Shown: in pieces, positions 7,952-21,571 of the stretch | How the letters are laid out: each line of letters starts with the position of its first letter | How positions within the stretch are numbered: the stretch's first letter is position 1 | Origin: Novilysobacter antarcticus | Lineage (GTDB): Bacteria > Pseudomonadota > Gammaproteobacteria > Xanthomonadales > Xanthomonadaceae | DNA: 64,000 bases | Direction: 5' to 3' | NCBI RefSeq assembly: GCF_019802285.1 | Contig: NZ_JAIEUJ010000002.1 | Coordinates: forward strand, 682,001 to 746,000 | Program-made: the position numbers and the translations under genes | Notes under the pieces: model-generated | What the model was told of the DNA's origin: nothing | Seen by the model: only the letters and a program-made list of their open reading frames with translations | The model's database searches: none

Positions 7952-8140
7952 ATCCTTCGCGTTGCCGACCGGCTGGCGGAATGCCAGCGCCTGATCGGTC
8001 GCCACTGCATGCCACCGTGAGGGGTCATGCAGTGACTCGCGAAGGTCTTGCTCACATGGCCGTGTTGGCCATGCCGCTGCGCCGGAGCCGAGGCTCGTAT
8101 TGACGGGTACAGCGTGTGGGAGCTACTCCCCTTCGAGCGC
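7952..8140 (-). ncRNA. yybP-ykoY (Mn2+) riboswitch leader of terC with a sequestered ribosome-binding site
   Basis: Read on the minus strand, the leader opens with CTCGAAGGGGAGTAGC (8137-8122), continues with CGTCAATACGAGCC and ends the aptamer with AAGACCTTCGCGAG (8049-8036). The GGGGAGTAGC and AGACC elements are the conserved marks of the class. P1 is CTCGAAGG with CCTT-CG-CGAG. The P1 3' strand CCTTCGCG (8045-8038) is also perfectly complementary to CGCGAAGG (7961-7954), which holds the terC ribosome-binding site. Metal binding that stabilises P1 would free the site, giving an ON switch. A 9-bp hairpin (8034-8026 with 8011-8003) lies between. Confidence 0.85.
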
Positions 8141-8189
8141 GCAGACTAGCACGCGCTTTTACCCACTGGACAGCGTTCTTACCGGGGCG

Positions 8190-10019
<1,830 letters not shown>

Positions 10020-10081
10020 GACTCGGACTCCTGCAGGTAGCCGCCCAGTTTAGCCGGGAAGCCGAAGACATATCGCCGCCC

Positions 10082-11455
10082 TCAGCTCTTCGGTTTTTTC
10101 ACCGGACGCTGCCAGCCCTCGACCACCGACTGGCGTGATCGGGCGACGCTGAGCTTGCCTTCCGGGGCCGGCCGGGTGATTACCGAGCCCGCGGCGATGG
10201 TCGCGTCCTTGCCGATGCTGACCGGCGCGACCAGCGAGCTGTTGGAGCCTATGAACGCCCCGTCCTCGATCGTCGTGCGCGCCTTGTTCACCCCGTCGTA
10301 GTTGCAGGTGATGGTGCCGGCGCCGACGTTCACGCCGCTGCCGATGACCGCATCGCCGAGATAGCTCAAATGATTGGCCTTGCTGCCAACCCCGATGCGG
10401 GTGTTCTTGATCTCGACGAAATTGCCCACGTGCGCGCCGTCGGCGAGCACCGTGCCGGGGCGCAAGCGCGCATAGGGGCCGATGGTGGCGGCGCCTTCGA
10501 CCACGACCCCGTCCAGGTCGCAGTGCGCCCGAACCTCTGTACCCGCGCCGAGGGTTACGTCGCGCAGGCGGCAGAAGGGACCGATCCGGACACCCTCACC
10601 CAGATCGACGCGCCCCTCGAGGACGACGTTGGCGTCGATCTCCACGTCGCTGCCGACCGTGACCTCGCCACGTATGTCGAGCCGCGCCGGATCGGCGAGG
10701 CGCGCCCCGGCGACTGTCAGTGCTTTGGCCGCGCGCAGCTGGAAGGCGCGCTCAAGCTGGGCGAGCTGCCACGGGTCGTTGGCTCCCTCCACCTCGACCG
10801 GATCATCAACGTGGACCATCCCGGCCGGCGCAAACTCGGCGGCGGCGGAGGCAAAGATATCGGTCAGGTAGAACTCGCCCTGGGCGTTGTTGTTCTCCAG
10901 CCGCTCCAGCCATCGCCGCAGGGGCTCACCGTCGGCAACCAGGATGCCGGTATTGACGGTGCGGATCGCGAGTTCCTGCTCGCTGGCATCCTTCTGCTCG
11001 ATGATGCGGGCGACCATGCCCTGGGCGTCGCGCAGCACGCGTCCGTAGCCGGTGGGATCATCCAGATCGGCCACCAGCACGCCAACCCGGTCGGTCGATG
11101 CCAGCAATCGCTGCAGCGTCTCCGCGGTGATGAGCGGCACGTCGCCATAGAGCACCAGCAAGCGCGCATCCTGCGGCACGTCGGGCATCGCCTGTTGCAC
11201 GGCATGGCCGGTCCCCAGCCGCTCCACCTGCTCGGTCCACAGCAGGTCGGATTGGTTGCTGAACGCGGCACGAACCTTCTCCCCGCCGTGGCCGTAGACG
11301 ATGTGGATGCCGGCCGGTTGCAGCGCCCGCGCCGTGGCGACCACGTGGCCGAGCATCGGCTTGCCGGCAATCTTCTGCAGCACTTTTGGCAGTGCTGACT
11401 TCATACGTTTGCCTTCACCGGCGGCGAGGATGACGACGTGCAGGGGGGCTGGCAT
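10082..11455 (-). CDS. glmU: Bifunctional GlmU (GlcN-1-P acetyltransferase / GlcNAc-1-P uridyltransferase)
   Basis: A 457-residue protein, the size of E. coli GlmU (456). The N-terminal nucleotidyltransferase domain begins [20 protein letters not shown], containing the GxGxRMxSxLPK motif. The C-terminal part is a left-handed beta helix of hexapeptide repeats (about 255-440) that carries the acetyltransferase site, including [10 protein letters not shown] and NYDG. It catalyses the last two steps to UDP-GlcNAc in the cytosol. glmS follows 62 bases later. In many gammaproteobacteria glmU-glmS come directly after atpC; here two plus-strand genes stand between. Confidence 0.97.
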   Translation of the reverse strand: MPAPLHVVILAAGEGKRMKSALPKVLQKIAGKPMLGHVVATARALQPAGIHIVYGHGGEKVRAAFSNQSDLLWTEQVERLGTGHAVQQAMPDVPQDARLLVLYGDVPLITAETLQRLLASTDRVGVLVADLDDPTGYGRVLRDAQGMVARIIEQKDASEQELAIRTVNTGILVADGEPLRRWLERLENNNAQGEFYLTDIFASAAAEFAPAGMVHVDDPVEVEGANDPWQLAQLERAFQLRAAKALTVAGARLADPARLDIRGEVTVGSDVEIDANVVLEGRVDLGEGVRIGPFCRLRDVTLGAGTEVRAHCDLDGVVVEGAATIGPYARLRPGTVLADGAHVGNFVEIKNTRIGVGSKANHLSYLGDAVIGSGVNVGAGTITCNYDGVNKARTTIEDGAFIGSNSSLVAPVSIGKDATIAAGSVITRPAPEGKLSVARSRQSVVEGWQRPVKKPKS

Positions 11456-11659
11456 GCGGACTCCGGAACTTGCCGATAAAAACAGGATGAGCGCGGATGC
11501 GCTCGCGGGACTGGTTCACGCGGGACTGGTTGTGGCGGGCATGATTCTAGATCGTTCCTGAAAGTGCGTGGGAACCAAGGGTTTGCTACCCGGACGGATC
11601 GCCGCTCCACCCTGCCACTCTGTGCTTCCGGCGAAGAAGCCGTCTGCTAGGATGCCGCG

Positions 11660-13675
11660 GTGCCCCAGTCTGCTGCCTCTTCGCGCGGTCCCATGCTTGC
11701 TCAAGCGGTGATCTGGGCGGGAGCGGGCGCGTGCGTTTTCGGACTGATCCAGCACCGCTTGTGGGAGTCGCTGCCAGCCGGACGCTTCGCCGAGAACCTG
11801 TTGATCGCCGGCTTGGTTGCGCTGCTCGCCTGGCCGCTTCGGCATTGGCGCCATTGGAACTGGGCCAATGCGCTGGCACTGGTCTGGCTGCTGGCGCTGG
11901 TCTGGCTCGGCGGCGTAGTGCCGGCGTTGGCGGTGGCCCTCATGCTGGTCGCATCCGTGGCGCTGGGCGGTCTGTTGACCGGGCCGGGACGGCCGGTGGT
12001 GGCGTGCCTGGTTGGACTGGCAATGATCGGCGTAGTGGTCAGCTGGACGCTGCCCCTGCCATTGCATCGGTGGTGGGTATACCTGCCCCTGTTGGTGCTG
12101 ACCACCACGATCCGCCATCGGGCAGTGCGCGAAAGCCTCCAGCTCAGCATCGCCGGTTGGCAGGCTGCCGTGCAGCTCGCGCCCCGCGCAGCGGCCCTGG
12201 CGGTGTTGCTGCTCGGCGTGGCATCGACCGCCGCCTGGCTGCCGACCATGCAGCACGACGATCTGGCCTACCACGCAGGCCTGCCTTGGCAACTGATGCT
12301 GCACGGGCGCTACGCACTCGACCCCACTCATCAGGTGTGGGCCTTGGCGCCTTGGGCCTCCGACGTGCTGCATGCGGTCGCGCAGGTGCTCGCGCAGGCG
12401 GAGGCGCGAGGCGCGCTCAATGCCTTCTGGCTGTTCGCCAGCGCCGCCAGTCTGTGGCAAATCGGCGCCCACATCGGCGTGCAACCCGCACTGCGCTGGG
12501 CTGCGGTTGCACTGTTCGCGAGCCTGCCATTGACGGCCGGACTCGTCGGCGGGATGCAGACGGAAACGGCGGCTACCGCGTTCACGCTGGCCCTGGCGGC
12601 CGTGATCCTGGATCCCGGCGAAGTCCGCCGCAGGGTCTGGGTCATCGCATTGCTGTTCGCCCTGCTGTGCGCGCTCAAGGTGATGCATGGCGTGGCCGCC
12701 TTGCCGCTGATCGTCTGGGCGGGATGGCGTCATCGCCACCGAATCGCCATTAGGCCACTGACAGGAGCGACGTTGCTCGCGCTGGTGGCCGCTGCATCCA
12801 GCTACATCTATGCGTGGCGGATTGCCGGCAATCCGGTACTTCCGTTGTTCAACCACGCGTTCCAATCCCCTTACTTCGCACCGGAAGATTTCACCGACGG
12901 CCGCTGGCAGGACGGCTTCGGGGCGGACCTGCCGTGGAACCTCACCTTCAATACCGCGCGCTATCTGGAAGGCTGGAACGGCGGCCTGGGTTTCGTGTTG
13001 ATCGCGCTGGCCGGCGCGGGTTTGCTGGCACTCCTTGATCGGCGTAGCCGGGCCCTGACGATCTGCGCCGTTCTGGGCATGGCGCTGCCGCTGACGGCGC
13101 TGCAATACGGCCGCTACCCCCATCCGGCCATGGTGCTGCTGTTGCCAGCGCTGATGCTGCCGCTGCAACGATGGTTGCCCACCCGCAGCACGGTGGCACT
13201 GATCGTCACTGTCGGTCTGCTCAACCTGGCCTTCCAGGCCAACGGCCACTGGCTGCTGCACGTAGGGGGCCCCAAGCGTGCCCTGGCATCACTTGGCAAC
13301 GATGACGCGTTGTTCCGGCGCTATGCGCCCGAGCGACTGATCATTGCGGCTATCCGCGAGCGGGCCCCGGACTCCGGCGCGGTGCTCGTGCTGTCCAATC
13401 CCTATCACGCGGAACTCGCCGGACGCGGGCGCACGGTCGCCTGGTATGCGCCCGCGATGCAGGCCGCCAGCGCGACGGCCGATACCGACCCCACCGGTGC
13501 CAGCTGGGCGGCGTTGCTCGATGACGCCGGCATCGGCGAGGTCATCGTGTCCCCCGACACGCTGACGGCCCCACGCCAAGCAGGCTTGGAACGCAGCGGC
13601 GCGCGGCTTGAGCAGACCATCAACGATGTCCAGTGGTGGCGCGTGCCGCGCGTCCCCGCAGCGCCGTCACCATGA
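11660..13675 (+). CDS. Polytopic membrane protein, probable GT-C-type glycosyltransferase
   Basis: A 671-residue protein with roughly a dozen hydrophobic segments up to about residue 530 and a soluble C-terminal part of about 130 residues. After the fifth hydrophobic block lies QHDDLAYHAGLPW (about 197-209). An acidic pair in the first large periplasmic loop like this is where GT-C enzymes (PMT/ArnT fold) have their catalytic acids. I recognise no specific family. The last codons overlap the gtrA start (ATGA at 13672-13675), and GtrA flippases usually pair with lipid-linked-sugar glycosyltransferases. A TAGGAT hexamer six bases before the GTG at 11660 supports that start; ATG 11693 is the alternative. 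Confidence 0.6.
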   Translation: MPQSAASSRGPMLAQAVIWAGAGACVFGLIQHRLWESLPAGRFAENLLIAGLVALLAWPLRHWRHWNWANALALVWLLALVWLGGVVPALAVALMLVASVALGGLLTGPGRPVVACLVGLAMIGVVVSWTLPLPLHRWWVYLPLLVLTTTIRHRAVRESLQLSIAGWQAAVQLAPRAAALAVLLLGVASTAAWLPTMQHDDLAYHAGLPWQLMLHGRYALDPTHQVWALAPWASDVLHAVAQVLAQAEARGALNAFWLFASAASLWQIGAHIGVQPALRWAAVALFASLPLTAGLVGGMQTETAATAFTLALAAVILDPGEVRRRVWVIALLFALLCALKVMHGVAALPLIVWAGWRHRHRIAIRPLTGATLLALVAAASSYIYAWRIAGNPVLPLFNHAFQSPYFAPEDFTDGRWQDGFGADLPWNLTFNTARYLEGWNGGLGFVLIALAGAGLLALLDRRSRALTICAVLGMALPLTALQYGRYPHPAMVLLLPALMLPLQRWLPTRSTVALIVTVGLLNLAFQANGHWLLHVGGPKRALASLGNDDALFRRYAPERLIIAAIRERAPDSGAVLVLSNPYHAELAGRGRTVAWYAPAMQAASATADTDPTGASWAALLDDAGIGEVIVSPDTLTAPRQAGLERSGARLEQTINDVQWWRVPRVPAAPSP

Positions 13676-14055
13676 GCCTGTCGCGACAGGGCCAGCATTA
13701 TTTCGCCATCGGCTTGGGGCAGTGGCTGCTGGACTGGGCGGTGATGGTCGCGCTGAGCCATTACGGACTGTCAGTCGAGCTGGCCAACATCGCCGGCCGC
13801 GTCACGGGCGCGCTGATCGGCTTCTGGTTGAACGGCTGGATCACCTTTGCCGGCAATGACACCGTGGTCGGCCGGCGCCAGCTGTTCCGCTTCCTGCTGA
13901 TGTGGACGCTCACCACCGCGATCAGCACGTGGGCCATGGGCGGGATCAATCAGGTCGCCGGACTCAAGTGGGCATGGCTGGCAAAACCTGCAGTGGAAAT
14001 CGCCCTGGGCGGGCTCGGCTTTGTGCTGTCGCGCCACTGGGTCTACCGACGCTGA
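13672..14055 (+). CDS. GtrA family membrane protein
   Basis: A 127-residue protein with four membrane helices and the GtrA signature: an early NIAGRVTGALIGFWLNGWIT block with the conserved FxxNxxxTF-like segment, and a C-terminal GLGFVLSRHWVYR ending. GtrA proteins are thought to flip undecaprenyl-phosphate-linked sugars for O-antigen or wall glycosylation. The start overlaps the stop of the upstream putative glycosyltransferase (ATGA), so the two probably act together on a cell-surface glycan. The 39 bases of open frame upstream (to 13633) are ignored because of that overlap. Confidence 0.85.
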   Translation: MSLSRQGQHYFAIGLGQWLLDWAVMVALSHYGLSVELANIAGRVTGALIGFWLNGWITFAGNDTVVGRRQLFRFLLMWTLTTAISTWAMGGINQVAGLKWAWLAKPAVEIALGGLGFVLSRHWVYRR

Positions 14056-14136
14056 GGCAGCACGCTCGATAGCGCAGATACGACAACGCCGACTCGGGGC
14101 CGGCGTGGTCGATTCAGCTGTACTGGGTGGCGTCTG

Positions 14137-14562
14137 TCAGTGCTTCATGTTCCGGCGCAAGCGCTCCAGCGCCTGCAACTGCACGGTCACCTCGGCCAGA
14201 CGCGCCTGCGCCTCGGCCACTTCCATCGGCTCGGCACGGCGGGCCAGGATGCGCTCGGCCTCTTCCTTGGCGGCACGCACGGCCGCTTCGTCGATGTCCT
14301 GGGCACGGATCGCGGTGTCGGCCAGGATAGTCACCACCTGCGGCTGCACCTCGAGGATGCCGCCGGTGACGGCAAAGTCGAGCTGGTCGCCATTGGGCAA
14401 CGTCACCACGATCTTGCCCGGCTTCAGACGGGTGATCAGCGGGGCATGCTTGGGCGCGATGCCCAGCTCGCCCATCTCGCCGGTCGCCACCAGCATGGTG
14501 GCGTCGCCGCGGAAGATTTCCTCTTCGGCGCTGACGATGTCGCAACGGAAGGTGCTAGCCAT
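14137..14562 (-). CDS. atpC: ATP synthase F1 epsilon subunit
   Basis: 141 residues: an N-terminal beta sandwich ([31 protein letters not shown]) and a C-terminal helical hairpin (about 90-138). It is part of the central rotor stalk and inhibits ATP hydrolysis. It is the last gene of the atp operon, 63 bases after atpD. A weak stem-loop (ACGCCG 14086-14091 with CGGCGT 14101-14106) lies downstream, between it and the convergent gtrA. Confidence 0.97.
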   Translation of the reverse strand: MASTFRCDIVSAEEEIFRGDATMLVATGEMGELGIAPKHAPLITRLKPGKIVVTLPNGDQLDFAVTGGILEVQPQVVTILADTAIRAQDIDEAAVRAAKEEAERILARRAEPMEVAEAQARLAEVTVQLQALERLRRNMKH

Positions 14563-14625
14563 AAATTTCTCTGCTTGGACCGAAGGTGGGGCGCCCTTCT
14601 TCCACGGAGGGAAGAAGGAGACGGA

Positions 14626-16119
<1,494 letters not shown>

Positions 16120-16983
16120 TCAGACCGCCGAAGCGCCACCGACAATCTCGGAAATTTCCTGGGTGATCGCGGCCTGGCGGGCCTTGTTGTAGACCAGCTG
16201 GAGGTCGCCGATCAGTTTGTTGGCGTTGTCGGACGCGGACTTCATCGCAACCATGCGCGCGGCATGCTCGGACGCCACGTTCTCAAGCACTGCCTGGTAG
16301 ACCAGCGACTCGATGTAGCGGGTCATCACATGATTCAGGACGGTTTCCGCATCCGGCTCGTAGATGTAGTCCCAGTCGTGGCGCGACATCGCCTCCTCGG
16401 AGGGCGGCAGCGGCAGCAACTGATCGAACGCGGCGCGTTGGACCATCGTGTTGATGAAATCGTTGTAGCAGATGAACACGCGGTCGATGTTGCCAGCGCT
16501 GTACCCATCCAGAACGACCTTGATCACCCCGATCAGCTGCTCGACCTTGGGCTCGTCACCCAGGTGGGTGACGGTAGCGAGCATATTGACCTTGATCCGG
16601 CGGAAAAACACCGAGGCCTTCTGGCCGATCGTGACCACATCGACCTCGACGCCCTGCTGCTGCCACTTGTGGATCTCGCCCAGCAGCTTGCGGAACAGGT
16701 TGTTGTTGAGGCCGCCGGCCAGGCCGCGGTCGGAGGACACGATGACGTAGGCCACGCGCTTGGGATCGGCGCGCTCGATCATGTACGGATGCTGGTAGTC
16801 GGAGTTGGCCTGGGCCAGGTGTCCGATCACCTGCTTCATCACCCGCGCATACGGGCGCGAGATCTTCATCCGCTCCTGCGCCTTGCGGATCTTGGAAGCC
16901 GAGACCATCTCGAGCGCGCGCGTCACCTTGCGGGTGTTCTGCACACTCTTGATCTTGGTTTTGATTTCACGTCCGCCTGCCAT
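16120..16983 (-). CDS. atpG: ATP synthase F1 gamma subunit
   Basis: 287 residues starting [27 protein letters not shown], the standard N-terminal coiled-coil strand. The C-terminal strand ends [19 protein letters not shown], containing the conserved RQAxITxE(I/L)xEIVxGA. It forms the rotating shaft inside the alpha3beta3 head. The gene is 13 bases after atpA and 84 bases before atpD. Confidence 0.97.
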   Translation of the reverse strand: MAGGREIKTKIKSVQNTRKVTRALEMVSASKIRKAQERMKISRPYARVMKQVIGHLAQANSDYQHPYMIERADPKRVAYVIVSSDRGLAGGLNNNLFRKLLGEIHKWQQQGVEVDVVTIGQKASVFFRRIKVNMLATVTHLGDEPKVEQLIGVIKVVLDGYSAGNIDRVFICYNDFINTMVQRAAFDQLLPLPPSEEAMSRHDWDYIYEPDAETVLNHVMTRYIESLVYQAVLENVASEHAARMVAMKSASDNANKLIGDLQLVYNKARQAAITQEISEIVGGASAV

Positions 16984-16996
16984 CGTCTTTTCCGCC

Positions 16997-18544
<1,548 letters not shown>

Positions 18545-18610
18545 GGGTGTTTCCCTGGTACCCGGCGCGGGCGCCGGAGGTAGATGATTCGGATCTTCGA
18601 TTGGAGGCGA

Positions 18611-19138
18611 TCAGCTGGCCAGCGCCGACTGCATGCGCGAGAGCTTGCTTTTCAGCGAGCCGTCGATGACCACGTCGCCGGCGTCGATCACCGCACCACC
18701 GATCAGCGACTCGTCGATAGCCGTTTCCAGCTCGACCTCGCGGCCGAAGCGCCGCTTGAGGCCTACGCGGATCGATTCCAGCTCGGCGGCGGGCATTTCG
18801 CTTGCGGACGTGACGCGCGCCTTGACGACGTGCTCGGCTTCCGCGCGCAGCTGCTCGAACATGCCGGCGATCTCCGCCAGCAGCGGCAAGCGGCGATTGG
18901 CCGCCAGCAGTTCGATGAAGCGGCCAAACTCCTCACCGGCACCGTCGACGGCCAGCAGCGACGCGGCCTCGGTGGTCGAAAGCTGCGGGTGGTTCAGCAG
19001 CCCCTCCACCTTCGGATCGGCGGCAACACGGGTGGCAAGCGCAAGCGCCTGCGACCAGCTGGCCACCTGGCCGGCCCCGCTCGCCGCTGCGAACGCGGCG
19101 CGGGCGTAGGGTCGGGCGAGGGTCATGTACTGGCTCAT
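18611..19138 (-). CDS. atpH: ATP synthase delta subunit (stator)
   Basis: 175 residues with the delta/OSCP pattern: an N-terminal six-helix domain (TLARPYARAAFAAA at 6-19) and a C-terminal segment KRRFGREVELETAIDESLIGGAVI that attaches to the b subunits. It joins the peripheral stalk to the top of F1. It follows atpF by 28 bases. Confidence 0.95.
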   Translation of the reverse strand: MSQYMTLARPYARAAFAAASGAGQVASWSQALALATRVAADPKVEGLLNHPQLSTTEAASLLAVDGAGEEFGRFIELLAANRRLPLLAEIAGMFEQLRAEAEHVVKARVTSASEMPAAELESIRVGLKRRFGREVELETAIDESLIGGAVIDAGDVVIDGSLKSKLSRMQSALAS

Positions 19139-19166
19139 TGCTCAGGGCATCCGGTCGTTGGCTGGA

Positions 19167-19637
19167 TCAAAGCTGGGCGGCGAGTTCGTCGAGCAGCGCC
19201 TTGTGGGCGTTGGCATCGATTTCACGGCGCAGCAGCTTCTCGGCACCGCTGACGGCCAGCGAAGACACCTGCTTGCGCAGATCCTCACGGGCGCGATTCT
19301 GCGCGGCCGCGATCTCGGCATCGGCCATCGCCTTCTGGCGGGTCGCTTCAACCATCGCGTCGGTCTTGGCCTGCTCAATGATCTGGTTGGCGCGCTGGTG
19401 CGCCTGGTCGATCACTTCGTTGGCCTTGGCCCGCGCTTCCCGCAGCGCGGCGTCCACGCTCTGCTGGGCCTGGGCCAGATCGTGCTGGCTGCGCTCGGCA
19501 GCCGCCAGTCCGTCGGCAATCTTCTTCTGGCGTTCTTCAATCGCCCGGTTCATGGGCGGCCAGATGAACTTCATGGTGAACCAGATGAGCAACGCGAACG
19601 AGATCATCTGACCAAAGAAGGTCATGTTGATATTCAT
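19167..19637 (-). CDS. atpF: ATP synthase F0 subunit b
   Basis: 156 residues, the same length as E. coli b. One N-terminal membrane helix ([20 protein letters not shown] region, 1-25) is followed by a long charged coiled coil (about 30-140) rich in Ala, Glu and Gln, ending DELAAQL. It forms the peripheral stalk with delta. It lies 82 bases after atpE. Confidence 0.96.
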   Translation of the reverse strand: MNINMTFFGQMISFALLIWFTMKFIWPPMNRAIEERQKKIADGLAAAERSQHDLAQAQQSVDAALREARAKANEVIDQAHQRANQIIEQAKTDAMVEATRQKAMADAEIAAAQNRAREDLRKQVSSLAVSGAEKLLRREIDANAHKALLDELAAQL

Positions 19638-19719
19638 GACAGCTCCGTATGCGGGCTGCGGGCGCGGTGGCCCGGGAAACGCGCCCGGAAATCCGGACGC
19701 GCAGGTTCAAGCAGATCGA

Positions 19720-19998
<279 letters not shown>

Positions 19999-20074
19999 CT
20001 ACTGAAACGTTTGGTTTGGATTGGCGGAAGGATGAAGCGTTGAAAAAGCGGTGAAGCGTGAAGCGATGACGCGA

Positions 20075-20905
20075 TCAATGACTCTCGTAGGCGCCAGCGA
20101 TATAGACGACCGAGAGAATCATGAAAATGAAGGCCTGTAGCAGCACGATCAGGATGTGGAAGATCGCCCAGGCGAGATTGAAGACCACGCCGGGAACGAA
20201 CATCAGCAGCCCGCCGCCCAGCAGGCCGGCAATGAGCATGAACACCAGCTCGCCACCGTACATGTTGCCGAACAGTCGCATGGCCAGTGATACCGGCTTG
20301 ACGCAGTACTCGATGACGTTGAGGCCCAGATTGGCCGGCATCAGCACTGCCTTGGTCACCGGATTCTCGGCCGCGAAGGGCGAGGTCAGCAGTTCCTTGC
20401 CGAAGCCGAAGCCGCCCTTGGCCTTGATCGAGTGGTACAGGATCAGGAAGAACACGACGACGGACATCGCCGCGGTGGTGTTCAGGTCGGCGGTGGGCAC
20501 CCAGCGGAAGTACGTGTGGGCGGCCGCCTCGGCACCCGCCACGGCCTGGATCGCCACACCGGGCGTATCCAGCGGCAGCAGGTCCATCGCGTTCATCAAA
20601 ACGACCCACATGAAGATCGTGATCGCCAGCGGCGTGATCGAGCTGCGGTCGCCGTGGAAGTTATCCTTCACCTGGTTGTCGACGAACTCCATCGCCATCT
20701 CCACAAAGGCCTGGCCTTTGGAGGGCACCCCGGAGGTCGCCTTGCGCGCGTAGAAGCCGAACCAGCCGATGAATATCAGGCCGCACACCAGCGACACGAC
20801 CCACGTGTCGATGTGGAAGGCAAAGCCGCCCAGATCGATCGTGTTCTGCAGCAGGTGGTGCTGGATGTATTCGTTCAGGCCGCCAGAGCCGGTCTGTTCA
20901 CTCAC
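20075..20905 (-). CDS. atpB: ATP synthase F0 subunit a
   Basis: 276 residues with five to six membrane helices. The essential stator Arg is in SLAMRLFGNMYGGEL (near residue 210). The best start is GTG at 20905 (MSEQTGSGGLNEYIQHHL): GAAGG lies eight bases before it, whereas the upstream GTG at 20914 has its ribosome-binding site too close. Either start overlaps the 3' end of atpI, so translation is coupled. With the c ring it forms the proton path. Confidence 0.95.
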   Translation of the reverse strand: MSEQTGSGGLNEYIQHHLLQNTIDLGGFAFHIDTWVVSLVCGLIFIGWFGFYARKATSGVPSKGQAFVEMAMEFVDNQVKDNFHGDRSSITPLAITIFMWVVLMNAMDLLPLDTPGVAIQAVAGAEAAAHTYFRWVPTADLNTTAAMSVVVFFLILYHSIKAKGGFGFGKELLTSPFAAENPVTKAVLMPANLGLNVIEYCVKPVSLAMRLFGNMYGGELVFMLIAGLLGGGLLMFVPGVVFNLAWAIFHILIVLLQAFIFMILSVVYIAGAYESH

Positions 20906-21272
20906 GAAGGACACCTTCTCGATTCAGGATTTGAGCCAGCACGTAGGCCAGCATGGTTGCAACGACCGCTACCAGCATCGGCAGCGGCGGCAACTGGAAC
21001 CCCGCCAGACCAACCGCGAGGACTACAAACACCACCAACCACTTCACCAGAACACCGGCGAGCATCAGTCCGAGGACCGAGCCTGCCGGCTTCACACCAC
21101 CGCCCAGCGCCACCAACGCCGCCAGACCACCACCGGCCACCAAGGCGAATCCGCCGACCAGTGCCGCCAGCGCGGACTCCGCACCCTGGGCAAGGAAGGC
21201 CATCGCGGTCAACGCTGTTGCGCCCGCCTGAAAGGCGATCGCGCGAAACGCCAACCGGCGGCCTGCGGACAT
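20898..21272 (-). CDS. atpI: ATP synthase subunit I (AtpI), first gene of the operon
   Basis: A small hydrophobic protein of about 124 residues with four membrane helices and the family's GxGG-rich N-terminal part and KWLVVFVVL segment. AtpI assists c-ring assembly or Mg2+ handling. The frame is open upstream to 21368, but the sigma-70 promoter at 21340-21368 puts the transcript start near 21333, so the start must lie below that. ATG 21272 is chosen; GTG 21284 is possible. Neither has a strong ribosome-binding site. Confidence 0.82.
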   Translation of the reverse strand: MSAGRRLAFRAIAFQAGATALTAMAFLAQGAESALAALVGGFALVAGGGLAALVALGGGVKPAGSVLGLMLAGVLVKWLVVFVVLAVGLAGFQLPPLPMLVAVVATMLAYVLAQILNREGVLRE

Positions 21273-21339
21273 GGGATCGTGCACGCTCGGCTCGTCGGTT
21301 TTGGAGGACGGGCAGACAAACGCCCAATCAAGCCGCCGA

Positions 21340-21368
21340 ATTATAGGTTGCGCCGGCGTCGGCGGCAA
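21340..21368 (-). promoter_or_regulatory. Sigma-70 promoter of the atp operon
   Basis: On the minus strand TTGCCG (21368-21363) and a perfect TATAAT (21345-21340) are separated by exactly 17 bases. This is the best consensus promoter in the window. It predicts initiation near 21333, about 60 bases before the atpI start. Confidence 0.85.
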
Positions 21369-21526
21369 CTGCCGGGTCCTGTTCAGGAAATCCCAACTGA
21401 ACCAAGCCGAAGCGCGACGAGATTATTTGCACCCCGCGGGAACCTTGCAGCGCGTGACGGGTCAATATTCTCGACACCCCGTCGCCCCTCTCTCCTCGTC
21501 AAGGCAAACGGCAGCGGCGGGTTCGG

Positions 21527-21551
21527 AGCCCCGGCCTGATCCGCCGGGGCT
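21527..21551 (-). terminator. Stem-loop between lpdA and the atp promoter
   Basis: AGCCCCGGC (21527-21535) pairs perfectly with GCCGGGGCT (21543-21551). It lies 20 bases beyond the lpdA stop on the minus strand. No T run follows on that strand; TTCCTCTTGT follows on the plus strand. It is probably the end of the aceF-lpdA transcript. Confidence 0.55.
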
Positions 21552-21571
21552 TCCTCTTGTCCGCGCGGGCC

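Noticed and set aside
11516-13261. 581-codon minus-strand frame opposite the GT-C-like gene
   Set aside because: Gln/His/Arg-rich shadow. The plus-strand frame has membrane helices, coupling to gtrA and a promoter hexamer at its start.
14086-14106. Terminator for atpC
   Set aside because: Only a six-base stem with an uneven loop and no T run. Mentioned under atpC but not listed as a terminator.
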